From Candidatus Dormiibacterota bacterium (GTDB lineage: Bacteria; Chloroflexota; Dormibacteria; Dormibacterales; Dormibacteraceae), in the NCBI GenBank assembly GCA_024280995.1, contig JAMXLM010000037.1, positions 1 through 64,000 on the forward strand: 64,000 nucleotides of DNA, given 5' to 3'. Shown here piece by piece: positions 24,093 to 32,647 of the stretch (its first letter is position 1; the number at the start of each line of letters is the position of its first letter). The notes beneath the pieces were generated by a model. The model searched no databases and was not told the origin of the DNA. It was given only the letters and a program-made list of their open reading frames with translations. A program made the position numbers and the translations under genes.

Positions 24093-24683
24093 CTAACGCC
24101 GCAGCAGTCGCGCACTGATCGTCTCCTCCAGGTGAGCCCGGTATCTCTTCAAGCTCCACCCTCGCTCGACGACCAGGTACTCGTACTGGTGCGGCGAGGC
24201 GATCGCCCACGCCACGTCGGCGGCAACCTCCTCGGCGATCCCCGGTCGCAAGCGCCCCTCGCCAGCCAGCTTCCTGAAGATCGCGCCCATCCCGGCGCGC
24301 CTCGAGTCAAGACGCCAGCTCCACATCTCTGCTGCGACCGGGTCATCCAGCCGGGCCGCGTACACCAGCCGTGATTGGGCGTACACCTTCGGATCGACGG
24401 CGGCAGCCGTATCGAGCATCGCGCGCAACATCGCAAGACCGTCCGTCTGAGCGGATACGTTGCGAAGGCGTTCCGGCAGGCCCGCCAACTCTTCGCTGCG
24501 CGAGATCATCGCGCGCAGCAGGCCGGCCTTGGAACCGAACCGGTCGTACACCGTCTGCCGGCTGACTCCGGCGGCGGCGGCGACCGCCTCCAACCCGACG
24601 CTGTGATAGCCGCTCTCGAGCAGCAGCTTGTTGGCGGCGTCGATGATCCGCACCTTCGTTCTTTCGGCTCTAGAACTTGACAT
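24093..24683 (-). CDS. TetR/AcrR family regulator
   Basis: A 196-residue TetR-type repressor: VRIIDAANKLLLESGYHSVGLEAVAAAAGVSRQTVYDRFGSKAGLLRAM is the DNA-binding domain. The ATG lies inside the first of two GACAnnnTGTC sites (24679-24689), so it probably represses its own gene and the divergent SRPBCC gene. Ligand unknown. Confidence 0.88.
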   Translation of the reverse strand: MSSSRAERTKVRIIDAANKLLLESGYHSVGLEAVAAAAGVSRQTVYDRFGSKAGLLRAMISRSEELAGLPERLRNVSAQTDGLAMLRAMLDTAAAVDPKVYAQSRLVYAARLDDPVAAEMWSWRLDSRRAGMGAIFRKLAGEGRLRPGIAEEVAADVAWAIASPHQYEYLVVERGWSLKRYRAHLEETISARLLRR

Positions 24684-24717
24684 CCTGTCTACTTTTCAAG
24701 TATCTTGACACCCTGTC
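24679..24717. promoter_or_regulatory. Twin GACA-N3-TGTC operators and SRPBCC promoter
   Basis: Two copies of CTTGACAnCCTGTC 28 bases apart, each with the palindromic core GACA-N3-TGTC. The first TTGACA (24677-24682) with TATCTT 18 bases later forms a good promoter for the plus-strand gene, so the first operator covers the -35 box and the second the start of transcription. Confidence 0.65.
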
Positions 24718-24748
24718 CAGTTTATCAACCACAGGAAGGAGCGAGGCA

Positions 24749-25234
24749 GTGAAGGTCCGAATCGAAGCGTCGATAGTTATCGACCGTCGAGTGGAAGAGG
24801 TGTTCGACTTTGCAGCGATTCGACACCGCGAGAACCACTCGCGGTGGGACGTTGCCGTCAGCCGGCTCGAGCCCGAGACCACCGGCCCGATGGGCCTGGG
24901 ATCCAGGTTCACGATCGTGCGCCGAAACCTGGGCCGGGAGGAGGCTCGGACTTTCACGATCACCGGGTGGGAACCGCCGCGGCTGATGGAAATGCGCACC
25001 GAGTCATCGGACTTCGCACTGGTTTTGCGAGGGGAGTACGAGGCGATAGGTGCAGGCGCCACTCGCCACAGGTTGATCGGTGAGGCCACCGTGGCCGGCG
25101 CGCGAAGCCTGCTCGCACCTGTGATGAAGGTCAAGTTCTCCCGCGACATCCAGGAGAACTTGCGGCGCATCAAGGCCCTGGTCGAGGCCGAGGCATCGAC
25201 TCGCCAGGTGAGTGCAGCGATCGGAAGTGCGTGA
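24749..25234 (+). CDS. SRPBCC family protein
   Basis: A 161-residue START/Bet v1-like ligand-binding protein: VKVRIEASIVIDRRVEEVFDFAAIRHRENHSRWDVAVSRLEP and LGSRFTIVRRNLGREEARTFTITGWEPPRLMEMRT, ending in a long C-terminal helix FSRDIQENLRRIKALVEAEA. GTG start with AGGAAGGAG before it; the ORF-track ATG overlaps the regulator's start. Controlled by the divergent TetR gene and its twin operators; it may bind or alter the inducing compound. Confidence 0.83.
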   Translation: MKVRIEASIVIDRRVEEVFDFAAIRHRENHSRWDVAVSRLEPETTGPMGLGSRFTIVRRNLGREEARTFTITGWEPPRLMEMRTESSDFALVLRGEYEAIGAGATRHRLIGEATVAGARSLLAPVMKVKFSRDIQENLRRIKALVEAEASTRQVSAAIGSA

Positions 25235-25329
25235 CCACGTCGTCACGCGCGATACCTCCTGCTAACGGGAGGAGGGTACTGCGGCTGAGTAGAAGCAGCC
25301 CCTACGATCCAGCTCGCGGGGCCGAATCG

Positions 25330-26103
25330 CTAATGCTTCCGGCGAAATTTGTCCGGCGGCAGCGCATTGGTACCGCGCGGGCTGATCTCATCCTCTAGGG
25401 CTCGGATCGTGGCGGCATAGCCGACCTGCTCGGTGGATTGTGAGACCTCTTGCGGTGAGACCGTGTCGACCATGAAGCGCTGAAGCCGCCGCCCGCTGAA
25501 CCAGGACGCTCCCCGGAGGATGCCAAGATACGCAAGAACTACGACGACGGCTATGCTGCTCGCGCCGCCGTAGTGCAAAGCGGTGGCATAGATCGCTCCG
25601 GATAGGATCCAAACCGCAAATAGCACAACAGTCAGCAGGCGTGACTTGCGTAGGACCAAATCGCTCCGCAGGATTGTTCCCTCACCGGCTGAGACTATTG
25701 CGCCGTCGGCGATCCAGCTGGAAGGACGGCGCGAAAAGTCTCCGATCAGGCTGACTTGAAAGTGTTCTCCCTCAACCCAGCCAACTGCCCGTCCCCCAAT
25801 TGGCAGGAAGACGGCATAGGCCGGCTCAGGTCTGACCTGTTCCTTCAACAGCTTGACGACCTGGTTCGTTGGGAGGGGCACCCGCAACTCGAACCGGCCG
25901 AGCTTCCACAACCACCACGGAAAGCTTGCCGGCGCGAAGGTTGAGTGGGCTGGTTCGTCGGTTTTCACTGGTTCCCCTGGGGAGGCAAGCTCGCTCCACG
26001 CGAGCGGCAAGTCTCCAGTTAGAGGCGGTCGCAGCCGCGACGAGAACTCGAGGAACAGCGACCCGAGCAACGCCACGAAGAACAGCACCGAAAGGATGGG
26101 CAC
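25330..26103 (-). CDS. Membrane hypothetical protein
   Basis: A 257-residue protein with an N-terminal anchor (ILSVLFFVALLGSLFLEFSS), a soluble domain of about 110 residues, then two adjacent helices (LLTVVLFAVWILSGAIYATAL and SSIAVVVVLAYLGILRGASWF) and a short C-terminal tail. No family recognised. It is the first gene on the left of the repeat-rich array and its DNA looks less GC-rich than the neighbours to the left. Confidence 0.6.
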   Translation of the reverse strand: MPILSVLFFVALLGSLFLEFSSRLRPPLTGDLPLAWSELASPGEPVKTDEPAHSTFAPASFPWWLWKLGRFELRVPLPTNQVVKLLKEQVRPEPAYAVFLPIGGRAVGWVEGEHFQVSLIGDFSRRPSSWIADGAIVSAGEGTILRSDLVLRKSRLLTVVLFAVWILSGAIYATALHYGGASSIAVVVVLAYLGILRGASWFSGRRLQRFMVDTVSPQEVSQSTEQVGYAATIRALEDEISPRGTNALPPDKFRRKH

Positions 26104-26132
26104 GAGCTTGGAAGCTTACGGCAGGCGAATTC

Positions 26133-26147
26133 GGTTCGCGTTGTGGA
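26133..26147 (+). repeat. Array repeat, left arm only
   Basis: GGTTCGCGTTGTGGA matches the left arm (GGTTCGCGTTATGGA) of the array repeat at 14 of 15 bases. It is followed by CGAGCGTAAG, which recurs after the tRNA fragment at 34.7 kb. It marks the left limit of the recognisable array. Confidence 0.5.
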
Positions 26148-26246
26148 CCTCGAGCGTAAGCCCGGGTGTAATCAAGCTTTAGGCGCCGAGCCAGAGAACG
26201 TCGTGTCGGCCGTACGGCAATGCCCAGTTATGTGCACCAGCCAGGC

Positions 26247-26951
26247 TCATGCCCAGTATTCAGCTGAGAGTCCGCGAACGTCGATCTCCAGGTTGAGCTC
26301 ATCCATCGGTGGTCGAGAAAAGAACCACCGCAGACCAGGGCGACTGAGTTCGGCAAACCTCGGCAACCCAGTCTCGGCCAACAGCTCATGGTCTGCCCGA
26401 GTGCCATAGAGCTGAGCATCTGTCGCCTCGCCCCAGCTCACCCCCAGCGCGTTCAGGCGCTCGTCAAGTGTCATCACGATCGCTTTCCAGTACGCCGCGA
26501 GACCGCCCTCGGTCCCGGGCGGCTCAGGCGCGCCTGAGACCACGAAGGTGCTTCGCGGCGCTTTCCCCTCGACCGTATGGCAAAACGCATGAAGGCATGG
26601 ATGCGGCGGGGGCTCGACCTCTGGTGCCACGTTTGTCCGCGCGGGCGCGAGCTTGCCGTCGACCCTCAGGCCCCACCGCTCGTGCTGAGCGACATATGGG
26701 CGGTTGAATTCGTCGAAACCCCGTCGGGACAGTGGTTTCGGAATGCGCAGCTCCATTGCGCACAACGCAGCGATCGGCCGCCCGGCGGCGTGCAGCGTTC
26801 GCTCCACCAGACGGAAGCCTTCATCGAGAGGCGTGTGGTGCGGCGCGTGCACACGGACGATGTGATAGCCGGGCTCGGCCACTACCCCTGCTGAGAATGG
26901 GCCGTTGTCGGTGGGGAGGAATCGGTATCCGCCCGCTGAGTTGATTTCCAC
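26247..26951 (-). CDS. Hypothetical protein, RidA/YjgF-like
   Basis: A 234-residue protein. The last third (AIVMTLDERLNALGVSWGEATDAQLYGTRADHELL and LRWFFSRPPMDELNLEIDVRG) follows the RidA pattern of a helix 'T..L...L..LG..W' and a strand pair ending in a family-like 'P.....E.D..'. The first part (GYRFLPTDNGPFSAGVVAEPGYHIVRVHAP) is less typical, so the family call is weak. The ORF can begin at TTG 27017, but that start is inside an array repeat; I prefer GTG 26951. First unit of the array. Confidence 0.5.
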   Translation of the reverse strand: MEINSAGGYRFLPTDNGPFSAGVVAEPGYHIVRVHAPHHTPLDEGFRLVERTLHAAGRPIAALCAMELRIPKPLSRRGFDEFNRPYVAQHERWGLRVDGKLAPARTNVAPEVEPPPHPCLHAFCHTVEGKAPRSTFVVSGAPEPPGTEGGLAAYWKAIVMTLDERLNALGVSWGEATDAQLYGTRADHELLAETGLPRFAELSRPGLRWFFSRPPMDELNLEIDVRGLSAEYWA

Positions 26952-26980
26952 GGTGCAAACGTAACCCCGCGCCCATGTCT

Positions 26981-27060
26981 CGGGATTGTGGGCCGCAGTT
27001 TCCGTAACGCGAACCAACCGACGATGACCGCTCGGCCGATCAGCCTCTGTGCACCGGGAC
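26981..27060 (+). repeat. Array repeat, class II copy
   Basis: GTGGGCCGCAG then TTTCCGTAACGCGAACC, followed by CTCGGCCGATCAGCCTCTGTG. The first nine bases are identical to the acceptor end of tRNA-Ile as read on this strand. It separates the RidA-like gene from the DUF4265 gene. Confidence 0.7.
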
Positions 27061-27121
27061 CCAAGTCGATCCGGCTCTGACTGAGTGGCACCGTAGCCGG
27101 TTAGTGTTCTTCCGAGACTAG

Positions 27122-27574
27122 GTGAAGCCAGAGCGAGAGAGGCTAGGACCGGAATTCGTCAAGTTGCGCCTCCAGGCGCCAGACGGAACGGTCGAAACGC
27201 CTTGGGCAATCGACCTTGGGGGAGGGACGTACAGGCTGGACAACATTCCGTTCTTCGCCTATGGCGTTTCAGCTGATGACATCGTTCAAGCAGCGCCTGA
27301 GGCGGATGGCGTGCTCAAGTTCATGAAGGTTGTGAAGCCATCGGGCAACCGCACCCTGAGGATTGCCTTTAAGGACAAAGTCACGAAGACGGAGCCGCTG
27401 CTCATCCGCCTGACAGAAATGGGTGTCGGCTGGGAGGGGGCCTTCGCAAAGCTGATCGCTTTGAGTGTTCCTCCTGAAACCAATGTTCAGAAGGTCGTCG
27501 ATCTCCTGAATCAGTCAGGAGAAGACTGGGAATTTGCGAATCCGACCTGGGAAGGGCTCCACTCCGGCGAATGA
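27122..27574 (+). CDS. DUF4265 domain protein
   Basis: A 150-residue protein matching DUF4265: ETPWAIDLGGGTYRLDNIPFFAYGVSADDIVQA followed by VLKFMKVVKPSGNRTLRI. GTG start. The family is small, cytoplasmic, of unknown function, and common as isolated accessory genes. The base composition is clearly lower in G and C than that of flanking genes outside the array. It occupies the whole interval between two repeat copies. Confidence 0.8.
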   Translation: MKPERERLGPEFVKLRLQAPDGTVETPWAIDLGGGTYRLDNIPFFAYGVSADDIVQAAPEADGVLKFMKVVKPSGNRTLRIAFKDKVTKTEPLLIRLTEMGVGWEGAFAKLIALSVPPETNVQKVVDLLNQSGEDWEFANPTWEGLHSGE

Positions 27575-27614
27575 CACAGCTTGCAACAAACTGGACCACC
27601 GCGCTCGCGCCGTG

Positions 27615-27680
27615 GTAGGGGCCGTAGTTTCCATAACGCGAACCAGTTGACGGTGATTGGTCGGCCCTTGACCCTTCGCT
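27615..27680 (+). repeat. Array repeat, class II copy
   Basis: GTAGGGGCCGTAG then TTTCCATAACGCGAACC, followed by GGTCGGCCCTTGACC. The minus strand carries an open frame of 72 codons through it with one hydrophobic helix (VTLAVGLFLTAFAFGRQRR); I do not call it a gene. It separates the DUF4265 gene from the next. Confidence 0.65.
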
Positions 27681-27799
27681 GGCGACCGAATGCGAAGGCG
27701 GTTAGAAAGAGTCCGACGGCCAACGTCACGCCGCCGGCGATGAACGCAGTGGTCAGAGATGGTAATCGCCGGGGCGCGAGCTAGGGCACACTTCGTGCC

Positions 27800-28585
27800 G
27801 TGGGTCGCAGGAACTTCGACTCGTTCGAAGAGGTGTTGAGATCGGTCGCCGAGCACAAGGCTGCCGCGGCCAAGGCGCACCTCGCCGGCGCCGACCCTAC
27901 CGCCGAGAAGCCTCGTGATGTGTACGTCGGCGCCTGCGCGGCGATCGCGCAGGCCTTGGTGCCTGACGGATTTCGCTACCTCAAGAGCAAGCACGCGCTC
28001 GACCGAATGGTCGGAGCATTTGTTCACCGCGTGTCCTTCCAGTCCAGTGCCGAGAACATCGCCGGTCAAAGCGTCGTTTTGTGGATGCATGCCAATGTGC
28101 GGTGCAAGGACCTGGCAATTTGGCGCTCTCATCAGTCAAACCCACTCCGGACGGATGATTGGGTCGCTGGCGGTATGGTCCACAACCTCACCCGCGAGCA
28201 CGCCATGATCGAATGGCAGCTCGCCGACCCGAAGTCGCGTTCCGCCGTGATCGGGGATGCGCAGGAGTTCGCACGGACCGTCGTCCTCGGATATTTCGCA
28301 CTCTTCGAGGATCCCCAGCGGACGGTGGCCGAACTACTCACGGCTCAGATCAACGCCTTCAGCATCGGCGATCAGATCGAGTTTGTGCTCTGCTTCGCGG
28401 GGCCACAGGAGGCCAATCAAGTCCTGCAGCGCTTCGTCGAGCATCGAAGCGACCTGCACAGCCAGATGCGTCGCGCAATAGAACGCGTCGATCGAGAAGG
28501 CTTTCCCGAGTACTCGCCCAGCGGCTATGCCGACGTGGTGGCGTGGGTTCGTAAGGCCTATCGGCTCGAACCAGCCATCGGGTAG
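27800..28585 (+). CDS. Hypothetical protein (DUF4304-like part)
   Basis: A 261-residue cytoplasmic protein. The middle (QALVPDGFRYLKSKHALDRMVGAFVHRVSFQSSAENIAG) follows the pattern of DUF4304-type proteins, in which a 'GF....  F.R......i.fQ.S' stretch is usual, but the rest has no match I know. GTG start. It fills the interval between the repeats at 27.6 and 28.7 kb. Confidence 0.6.
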   Translation: MGRRNFDSFEEVLRSVAEHKAAAAKAHLAGADPTAEKPRDVYVGACAAIAQALVPDGFRYLKSKHALDRMVGAFVHRVSFQSSAENIAGQSVVLWMHANVRCKDLAIWRSHQSNPLRTDDWVAGGMVHNLTREHAMIEWQLADPKSRSAVIGDAQEFARTVVLGYFALFEDPQRTVAELLTAQINAFSIGDQIEFVLCFAGPQEANQVLQRFVEHRSDLHSQMRRAIERVDREGFPEYSPSGYADVVAWVRKAYRLEPAIG

Positions 28586-28653
28586 GCGCCAGTCAGCGAG
28601 CTGCCAGCGTTGGGGTGCGCCTAACCCAGTTCGCAAGATGATTAGGCGGCCTC

Positions 28654-28722
28654 GGTTCGCGTTATGGAAAAGCGCCCGAATTGGTGGTGGGCCGCGGTGG
28701 ACTCGAACCACCTGCCTCCGCG
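28654..28722 (+). repeat. Array repeat with tRNA-Ile 3' fragment (class I)
   Basis: Left arm GGTTCGCGTTATGGAAAAGC, then CGAATTGG, then a 38-base stretch identical to the intact tRNA-Ile from its CCA end to the 3' side of the anticodon stem (28685-28722, beginning TGGTGGGCCGCGG and ending CCTCCGCG). The match stops at the anticodon loop. Same orientation as the tRNA. Confidence 0.85.
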
Positions 28723-28835
28723 GGAATCGGCGTAAGCCAGCGCGTCGCGCAAGTTTTCTGGCGCGCCGCGTCATGCGATGCAACTGATCCGACGTCGAGG
28801 CCCGTGACTTCACCCCTGCGGTCCTCGCACGTCGA

Positions 28836-31820
28836 ATGCAAGGGGGTAGACACTTGCACGCGAGCAGTTTCGTTCGAGAACCGCGACAGGTCGCACCGAT
28901 CGTCAAGACCCCAGAACCAAAAATTCGGATTCGACGCTCGCTCAAGCGCGCGTTGGTGATCGCATCGGTTTGCCTGGTCCTGGCAAGCGGGCTTTTCAAC
29001 GGGTCGTTGTCGATTCACGCGATCGCCGCTGTCAGGCAGGGCGGCATCAACGTCGAACCGTCGGCACGACCGTGGCGTTACGTCGGCGCAAACCCGGATT
29101 CCTGGTGGTGTGTGCAGCCGAACTGCATCACCGATCCAACCGCGCTGATCCAGACCGAGCTCAGCTACGCGCATCAACTCGGCGTCGCCGACCTCCGCCT
29201 GGAGTTTCCGTGGTTTCTGCTCGAACCCGGCAACGGCGTATACGACTGGTCACGCGCCGACCAGATCATGGTCGCCGCGCAAGCCGCGGGCGTCACGATC
29301 CAACCCATCATCGTGTTCACGCCGGCGTGGGCCGGAGCGAACACCACGGTGGCCCCGAGCGCATCAGATTTTTCCGCGTTCGTGACCACGTTGGTGCGTC
29401 GGTACGACCACCAGATCCCGGTCATCGAGATGTGGAACGAGGCCGATCACGGCCATTACTGGAACTCGGGCGAGACCGCGTATGTCCAATCGATCCTCAA
29501 CCCGGGTTACGCGGCTGTGAAAGCCGTCGACGCCTCGATCAAGGTCGAGGTCAGCGGGACGGCGAACGACCCCACGACCAACGGTTGGCTGACGACGCTC
29601 TATTCGCTTGGCGCGCAGTACGACGTCATGTCGTTTCACAACTACTCCGGCAGCGCGCTGTCCGAGGCGCAGTCGATCCAGTCGGTGATGGCCGCGCACA
29701 ACGACAGCAGGCCGATATGGCTCGGCGAGTACAGCGTCGATTCAACGCTCGGCGATCAGTCGTCCCTCATCACGAGCGTGCTGACGAGCGCATCACCGAT
29801 CGCGATGGCGCAGTGGTACAACCTCCGCGACGACGGCGCGTACAACTGCTGCCCTCCAGCGCTCGCCGTGTCGGCGAACTGGGGAGTCATGACGTCGAGC
29901 TATATGGCAAAACCGGCGTTCGCGACGATGCAGTCCCTGCTCACCGGGGCGTCGCCCGCACCTTCACCGTCGCCATCTCCATTGCCATCAACGATGCCGG
30001 CCCCGTCACCGTCTCCAGCCCCTTTACCGTCGCCATCGTCATCGCCGTCGCCGTCGCCTTCGCCCTCACCATCGCCGGCGCCGTCATCGTCAAGCATTGG
30101 CGGGCTGCACGTCGTCGGTAACCACCTCGTCGACGGCAACGGCAACGCCGTGGTCCTTCACGGAGCCGACATGGCGGGCACCGAGTTCGTCTGCGCGCAG
30201 GGCTGGAGCTCCGATCCGTTCGGCGGCCAGGCTGAGGACGACCCTCTGACGTTCGCGGCGATGAAGTCGTGGAACGTCAACGTCGTCAGAGTCCCCCTCA
30301 ATGAGGACTGCTGGCTCGGGATCAACGGCGTCAAGATCTCCGCGGCCACCTACCAGGCCACAATCGTCAAGCTCGTTGCCGACCTGCGTGCCGCAGGCTT
30401 TTACGTCATCGTCGATCTGCACTGGTCGGCGCCCGGCTCGCAACTGGCGTTGAGCCAGAATCCCGCGCCCGACGAGGACCACTCACCCGCCTTCTGGAAG
30501 TCGGTCGCGGCGACCTTCGCGTCCGACACCGGCGTGATCTACGACCTGTACAACGAGCCGTTCTTCTACTGGATCGCGCCGGGCGGTCCGGACGAAAACA
30601 CATGCCTCTGGAACGGATGCACGCTGACGCAGTACGAGACAGGCGGCACGCCGTTCACCATCACCGCGAACTGGCAGTCGGCCGGTTTCAACGAGCTCAT
30701 CGGCGACGTCCGCGCCGCCGGGGCGACGAACGTGATCATGGCGGGCGGCACCAACTGGGCGCGCGACCTTTCCGGATGGCTCGCCCACCGTCCGGCCGAC
30801 GGGAACACGATCGCGTCCTGGCACAGCTACCCCTCCGCCAACCCGAGCCTGCTCAGCGAGTGTGCGGCGCAGTGGTGCTGGGACCAGGTGATCGCACCGC
30901 TGGCGGAGCAGGTGCCGGTCGTCGTCGGCGAGACGGGCGACTCGACGGCGGGTCCGGAAACTTACCTGCCGACCTTCCTACCGTGGGCAAGCGCGCATGG
31001 ACTCAACGTCGCCGCATGGACCTGGAACGCCTGGAACAACTCCGACGACGTCCTCGTCACGAACATGCAGACAGGCGCGCCCACGGCTGGTGAGGGCGCC
31101 ACGTACAGGGGATGGCTCGGCGGGCTCCCTCCGGCGCCGTCGCCTCTGCCGTCACCGTCGCCGTCGGCATCGCCGTCCCCCTCGCCATCACCGTCGCCTC
31201 TGCCGTCGCCTCTGCCGTCACCGTCGCCCAGCCCATCCCCGTCGCCATCGCCGTCGCCCGCAGGCTCCGGCACCGTGATCTTCAGCGACAACTTCACGGC
31301 GGACAAGCACGGCACCACCCCATCGGGATGGAGCGTCGTCGGACTCAACTGCACATGGACCGTGAGCGACACCGCCCACTACCTCGCGCATGGCGGTTCG
31401 GTGGGAAGCCTGACCACAGGCAGCTCCGCCTGGTCGAATTACGCGATGAGCGTCTCGGTCAAGCCGACCGCTTGGACCAGTGAGGGCGACGGCGCGCTGT
31501 TCGCGGTCAACGGATCGAACCACTACAGCGTGCTGATCGTCGGCGGCACCCAACTCCGCCTCAACAAGTCGGTCTCCGGTGTGGAGACCAGCCTCGCGGC
31601 CGTTCCCTATGCCTTCACTTCGAGCAGCTGGTACACGATCAGCGCCTACATGAGTGGTGGCCTCCTCTCTGTCTACGTCAACTCGGTGCTGGTGATCCAG
31701 GTCCATGACTCGACGCTCACGTCGGGGGCCATCGGGCTCGAGGCCAACGATTCGGCGTCGTTCGACAACGTCACCGTCACTCAGCTTGGCGCTACGCCGG
31801 TCGCGGCCGGGCCGATCTGA
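28836..31820 (+). CDS. Secreted two-domain glycoside hydrolase
   Basis: A 994-residue secreted enzyme. A signal or anchor (LKRALVIASVCLVLASGLF) precedes a GH39/GH5-clan TIM barrel with acid/base Glu202 in EMWNEADHG and nucleophile Glu298 in IWLGEYSVD. After a Pro-Ser linker (about 373-430) a second barrel of the GH5 cellulase type follows, with DLYNEPFFYW and VVVGETGDS as its two Glu sites. A second linker leads to a C-terminal jelly-roll of about 180 residues (FSDNFTADKHGTTPSGWSVV... GLEANDSASFDNVTVTQL). It should cut plant or microbial beta-glycans. By far the largest gene of the array; ATG chosen, other starts possible. Confidence 0.85.
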   Translation: MQGGRHLHASSFVREPRQVAPIVKTPEPKIRIRRSLKRALVIASVCLVLASGLFNGSLSIHAIAAVRQGGINVEPSARPWRYVGANPDSWWCVQPNCITDPTALIQTELSYAHQLGVADLRLEFPWFLLEPGNGVYDWSRADQIMVAAQAAGVTIQPIIVFTPAWAGANTTVAPSASDFSAFVTTLVRRYDHQIPVIEMWNEADHGHYWNSGETAYVQSILNPGYAAVKAVDASIKVEVSGTANDPTTNGWLTTLYSLGAQYDVMSFHNYSGSALSEAQSIQSVMAAHNDSRPIWLGEYSVDSTLGDQSSLITSVLTSASPIAMAQWYNLRDDGAYNCCPPALAVSANWGVMTSSYMAKPAFATMQSLLTGASPAPSPSPSPLPSTMPAPSPSPAPLPSPSSSPSPSPSPSPSPAPSSSSIGGLHVVGNHLVDGNGNAVVLHGADMAGTEFVCAQGWSSDPFGGQAEDDPLTFAAMKSWNVNVVRVPLNEDCWLGINGVKISAATYQATIVKLVADLRAAGFYVIVDLHWSAPGSQLALSQNPAPDEDHSPAFWKSVAATFASDTGVIYDLYNEPFFYWIAPGGPDENTCLWNGCTLTQYETGGTPFTITANWQSAGFNELIGDVRAAGATNVIMAGGTNWARDLSGWLAHRPADGNTIASWHSYPSANPSLLSECAAQWCWDQVIAPLAEQVPVVVGETGDSTAGPETYLPTFLPWASAHGLNVAAWTWNAWNNSDDVLVTNMQTGAPTAGEGATYRGWLGGLPPAPSPLPSPSPSASPSPSPSPSPLPSPLPSPSPSPSPSPSPSPAGSGTVIFSDNFTADKHGTTPSGWSVVGLNCTWTVSDTAHYLAHGGSVGSLTTGSSAWSNYAMSVSVKPTAWTSEGDGALFAVNGSNHYSVLIVGGTQLRLNKSVSGVETSLAAVPYAFTSSSWYTISAYMSGGLLSVYVNSVLVIQVHDSTLTSGAIGLEANDSASFDNVTVTQLGATPVAAGPI
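29958..30099 (+). repeat. Pro-Ser linker coding repeat, first
   Basis: CCGTCGCCA/CCATCGCCG-type units coding for Pro-Ser-rich residues between the two catalytic domains of the glycosidase. Confidence 0.75.
31131..31264 (+). repeat. Pro-Ser linker coding repeat, second
   Basis: The same type of CCGTCGCC units between the second catalytic domain and the C-terminal jelly-roll. Near-identical units in both linkers offer sites for slippage or unequal recombination. Confidence 0.75.
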
Positions 31821-31833
31821 TCCGAAAGAAACA

Positions 31834-31864
31834 AGGGCTTGCCTCGTCGCATGAGGCAAGCCCT
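31834..31864 (+). terminator. Terminator hairpin after the glycosidase
   Basis: Perfect 12-base stem AGGGCTTGCCTC / GAGGCAAGCCCT with a seven-base loop, 13 bases after the stop; no U tract follows. Confidence 0.65.
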
Positions 31865-31880
31865 CGGGTAGCGGGCGTTT

Positions 31881-31975
31881 TCCGCACGAATTCGACGAGG
31901 GAAAGCCCGTGAACAGAGTGGTGGGCGCGGTTTCCGTGACGCGAACCAACCGGACTGGCTTGGTCGGCCGATTAG
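31881..31975 (+). repeat. Array repeat, class II copy
   Basis: A worn left arm (GAGGGAAAGCCCGTGAAC), then GTGGGCGCGG, TTTCCGTGACGCGAACC and GGTCGGCCGATTAGTC. It separates the glycosidase from the pRiA4b-ORF3 gene. Confidence 0.65.
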
Positions 31976-32031
31976 TCTGAGAAGAGGGATCGCGTATCGA
32001 GCGCCGTGCTTGTGCGGTGATCTCCATAGGT

Positions 32032-32535
32032 TCATGACTCCGCGCCCTCGCCTGTAGTCCTCCCGTACTGATCGGGTATCTGGCCCCAGCCGAAAAACGC
32101 CGTGGGCTTTGACGGAACCATGCCGAGTCGTTCCAGCGGGTCTATCAAGTCGTTTGACACCGTGCATCGGTGTGTCCAGTCGTCGCCCAAGTCGAAAATG
32201 TAGACAAACTGATCCCCGAGCGAGAGTCGACTGAGCTTTGACCGGCGGTCGTCAACGAGATCCTCTTCGGCGTCCTCGTCCACGGGTCCAACGCGAGTGC
32301 CGTCGCCCAGCTGAAACTCGTGGAGGTGACCGCGGTCCCACCGGGCAAAACCGTCATCGATCGCGTTTGCGAGGTCAGCGAAGGAATGATCGGGTGCTGC
32401 CGCGAACAGCCGACCTGGAGCAGGCGAGAATTCTTGCCCGCGGCCGTCGGTCAACTCCACCTTTATAGCCAGCCATCCGGCATTGCGCCGTTTGAAGGAG
32501 CGTCCAGGACCGGGCCGCCGACCCGTGCGCCGCAT
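32032..32535 (-). CDS. Plasmid pRiA4b ORF-3 family protein
   Basis: A 167-residue protein: WLAIKVELTDGRGQEFSPAPGRLF, FADLANAIDDGFARWDRGHLHEF, and LSRLSLGDQFVYIFDLGDDWTH are the hallmarks of the pRiA4b ORF-3 (IS1096 TnpR-associated) family. The role of the family is unknown, but it is named for and often found with mobile DNA. The first 25 residues may not be part of the protein; a GTG at 32460 is an alternative. Divergent from the Fic gene across 99 bases. Confidence 0.85.
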   Translation of the reverse strand: MRRTGRRPGPGRSFKRRNAGWLAIKVELTDGRGQEFSPAPGRLFAAAPDHSFADLANAIDDGFARWDRGHLHEFQLGDGTRVGPVDEDAEEDLVDDRRSKLSRLSLGDQFVYIFDLGDDWTHRCTVSNDLIDPLERLGMVPSKPTAFFGWGQIPDQYGRTTGEGAES

Positions 32536-32556
32536 TCACATGGACTATGATCTCAA

Positions 32557-32647
32557 GTAGGTTGCGTTGACTAATTAGTTAGGGCAGGATGCAGCAACCT
32601 ATTAGGTTGAGTTGTAGAATTTGGCTGCCATAACATGAGCAACCTAC
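32557..32647. promoter_or_regulatory. Operator cluster upstream of the Fic gene
   Basis: CAACCTATTAGGTTG (32595-32609) is a perfect palindrome with arms of seven bases. On either side lie GTAGGTTGC (32557-32565) and its exact inverse GCAACCTAC (32639-32647), the latter inside the first codons of the Fic gene. A TTGACT -35-like box is at 32567. The three sites share the core GTAGGTTG, which suggests one DNA-binding protein. Confidence 0.5.

Noticed and set aside
26952-27017. 5' extension of the RidA-like ORF (VRVTETAAHNP)
   Set aside because: These codons are the array repeat itself, and the same peptide appears in other reading frames at other repeat copies; a start at 26951 is more likely.
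27511-27729. 72-codon minus-strand ORF with WFALWKLRP
   Set aside because: The WFAL(R/W)KLRP peptide recurs at the repeats because of DNA identity; no ribosome site and no stable protein pattern.
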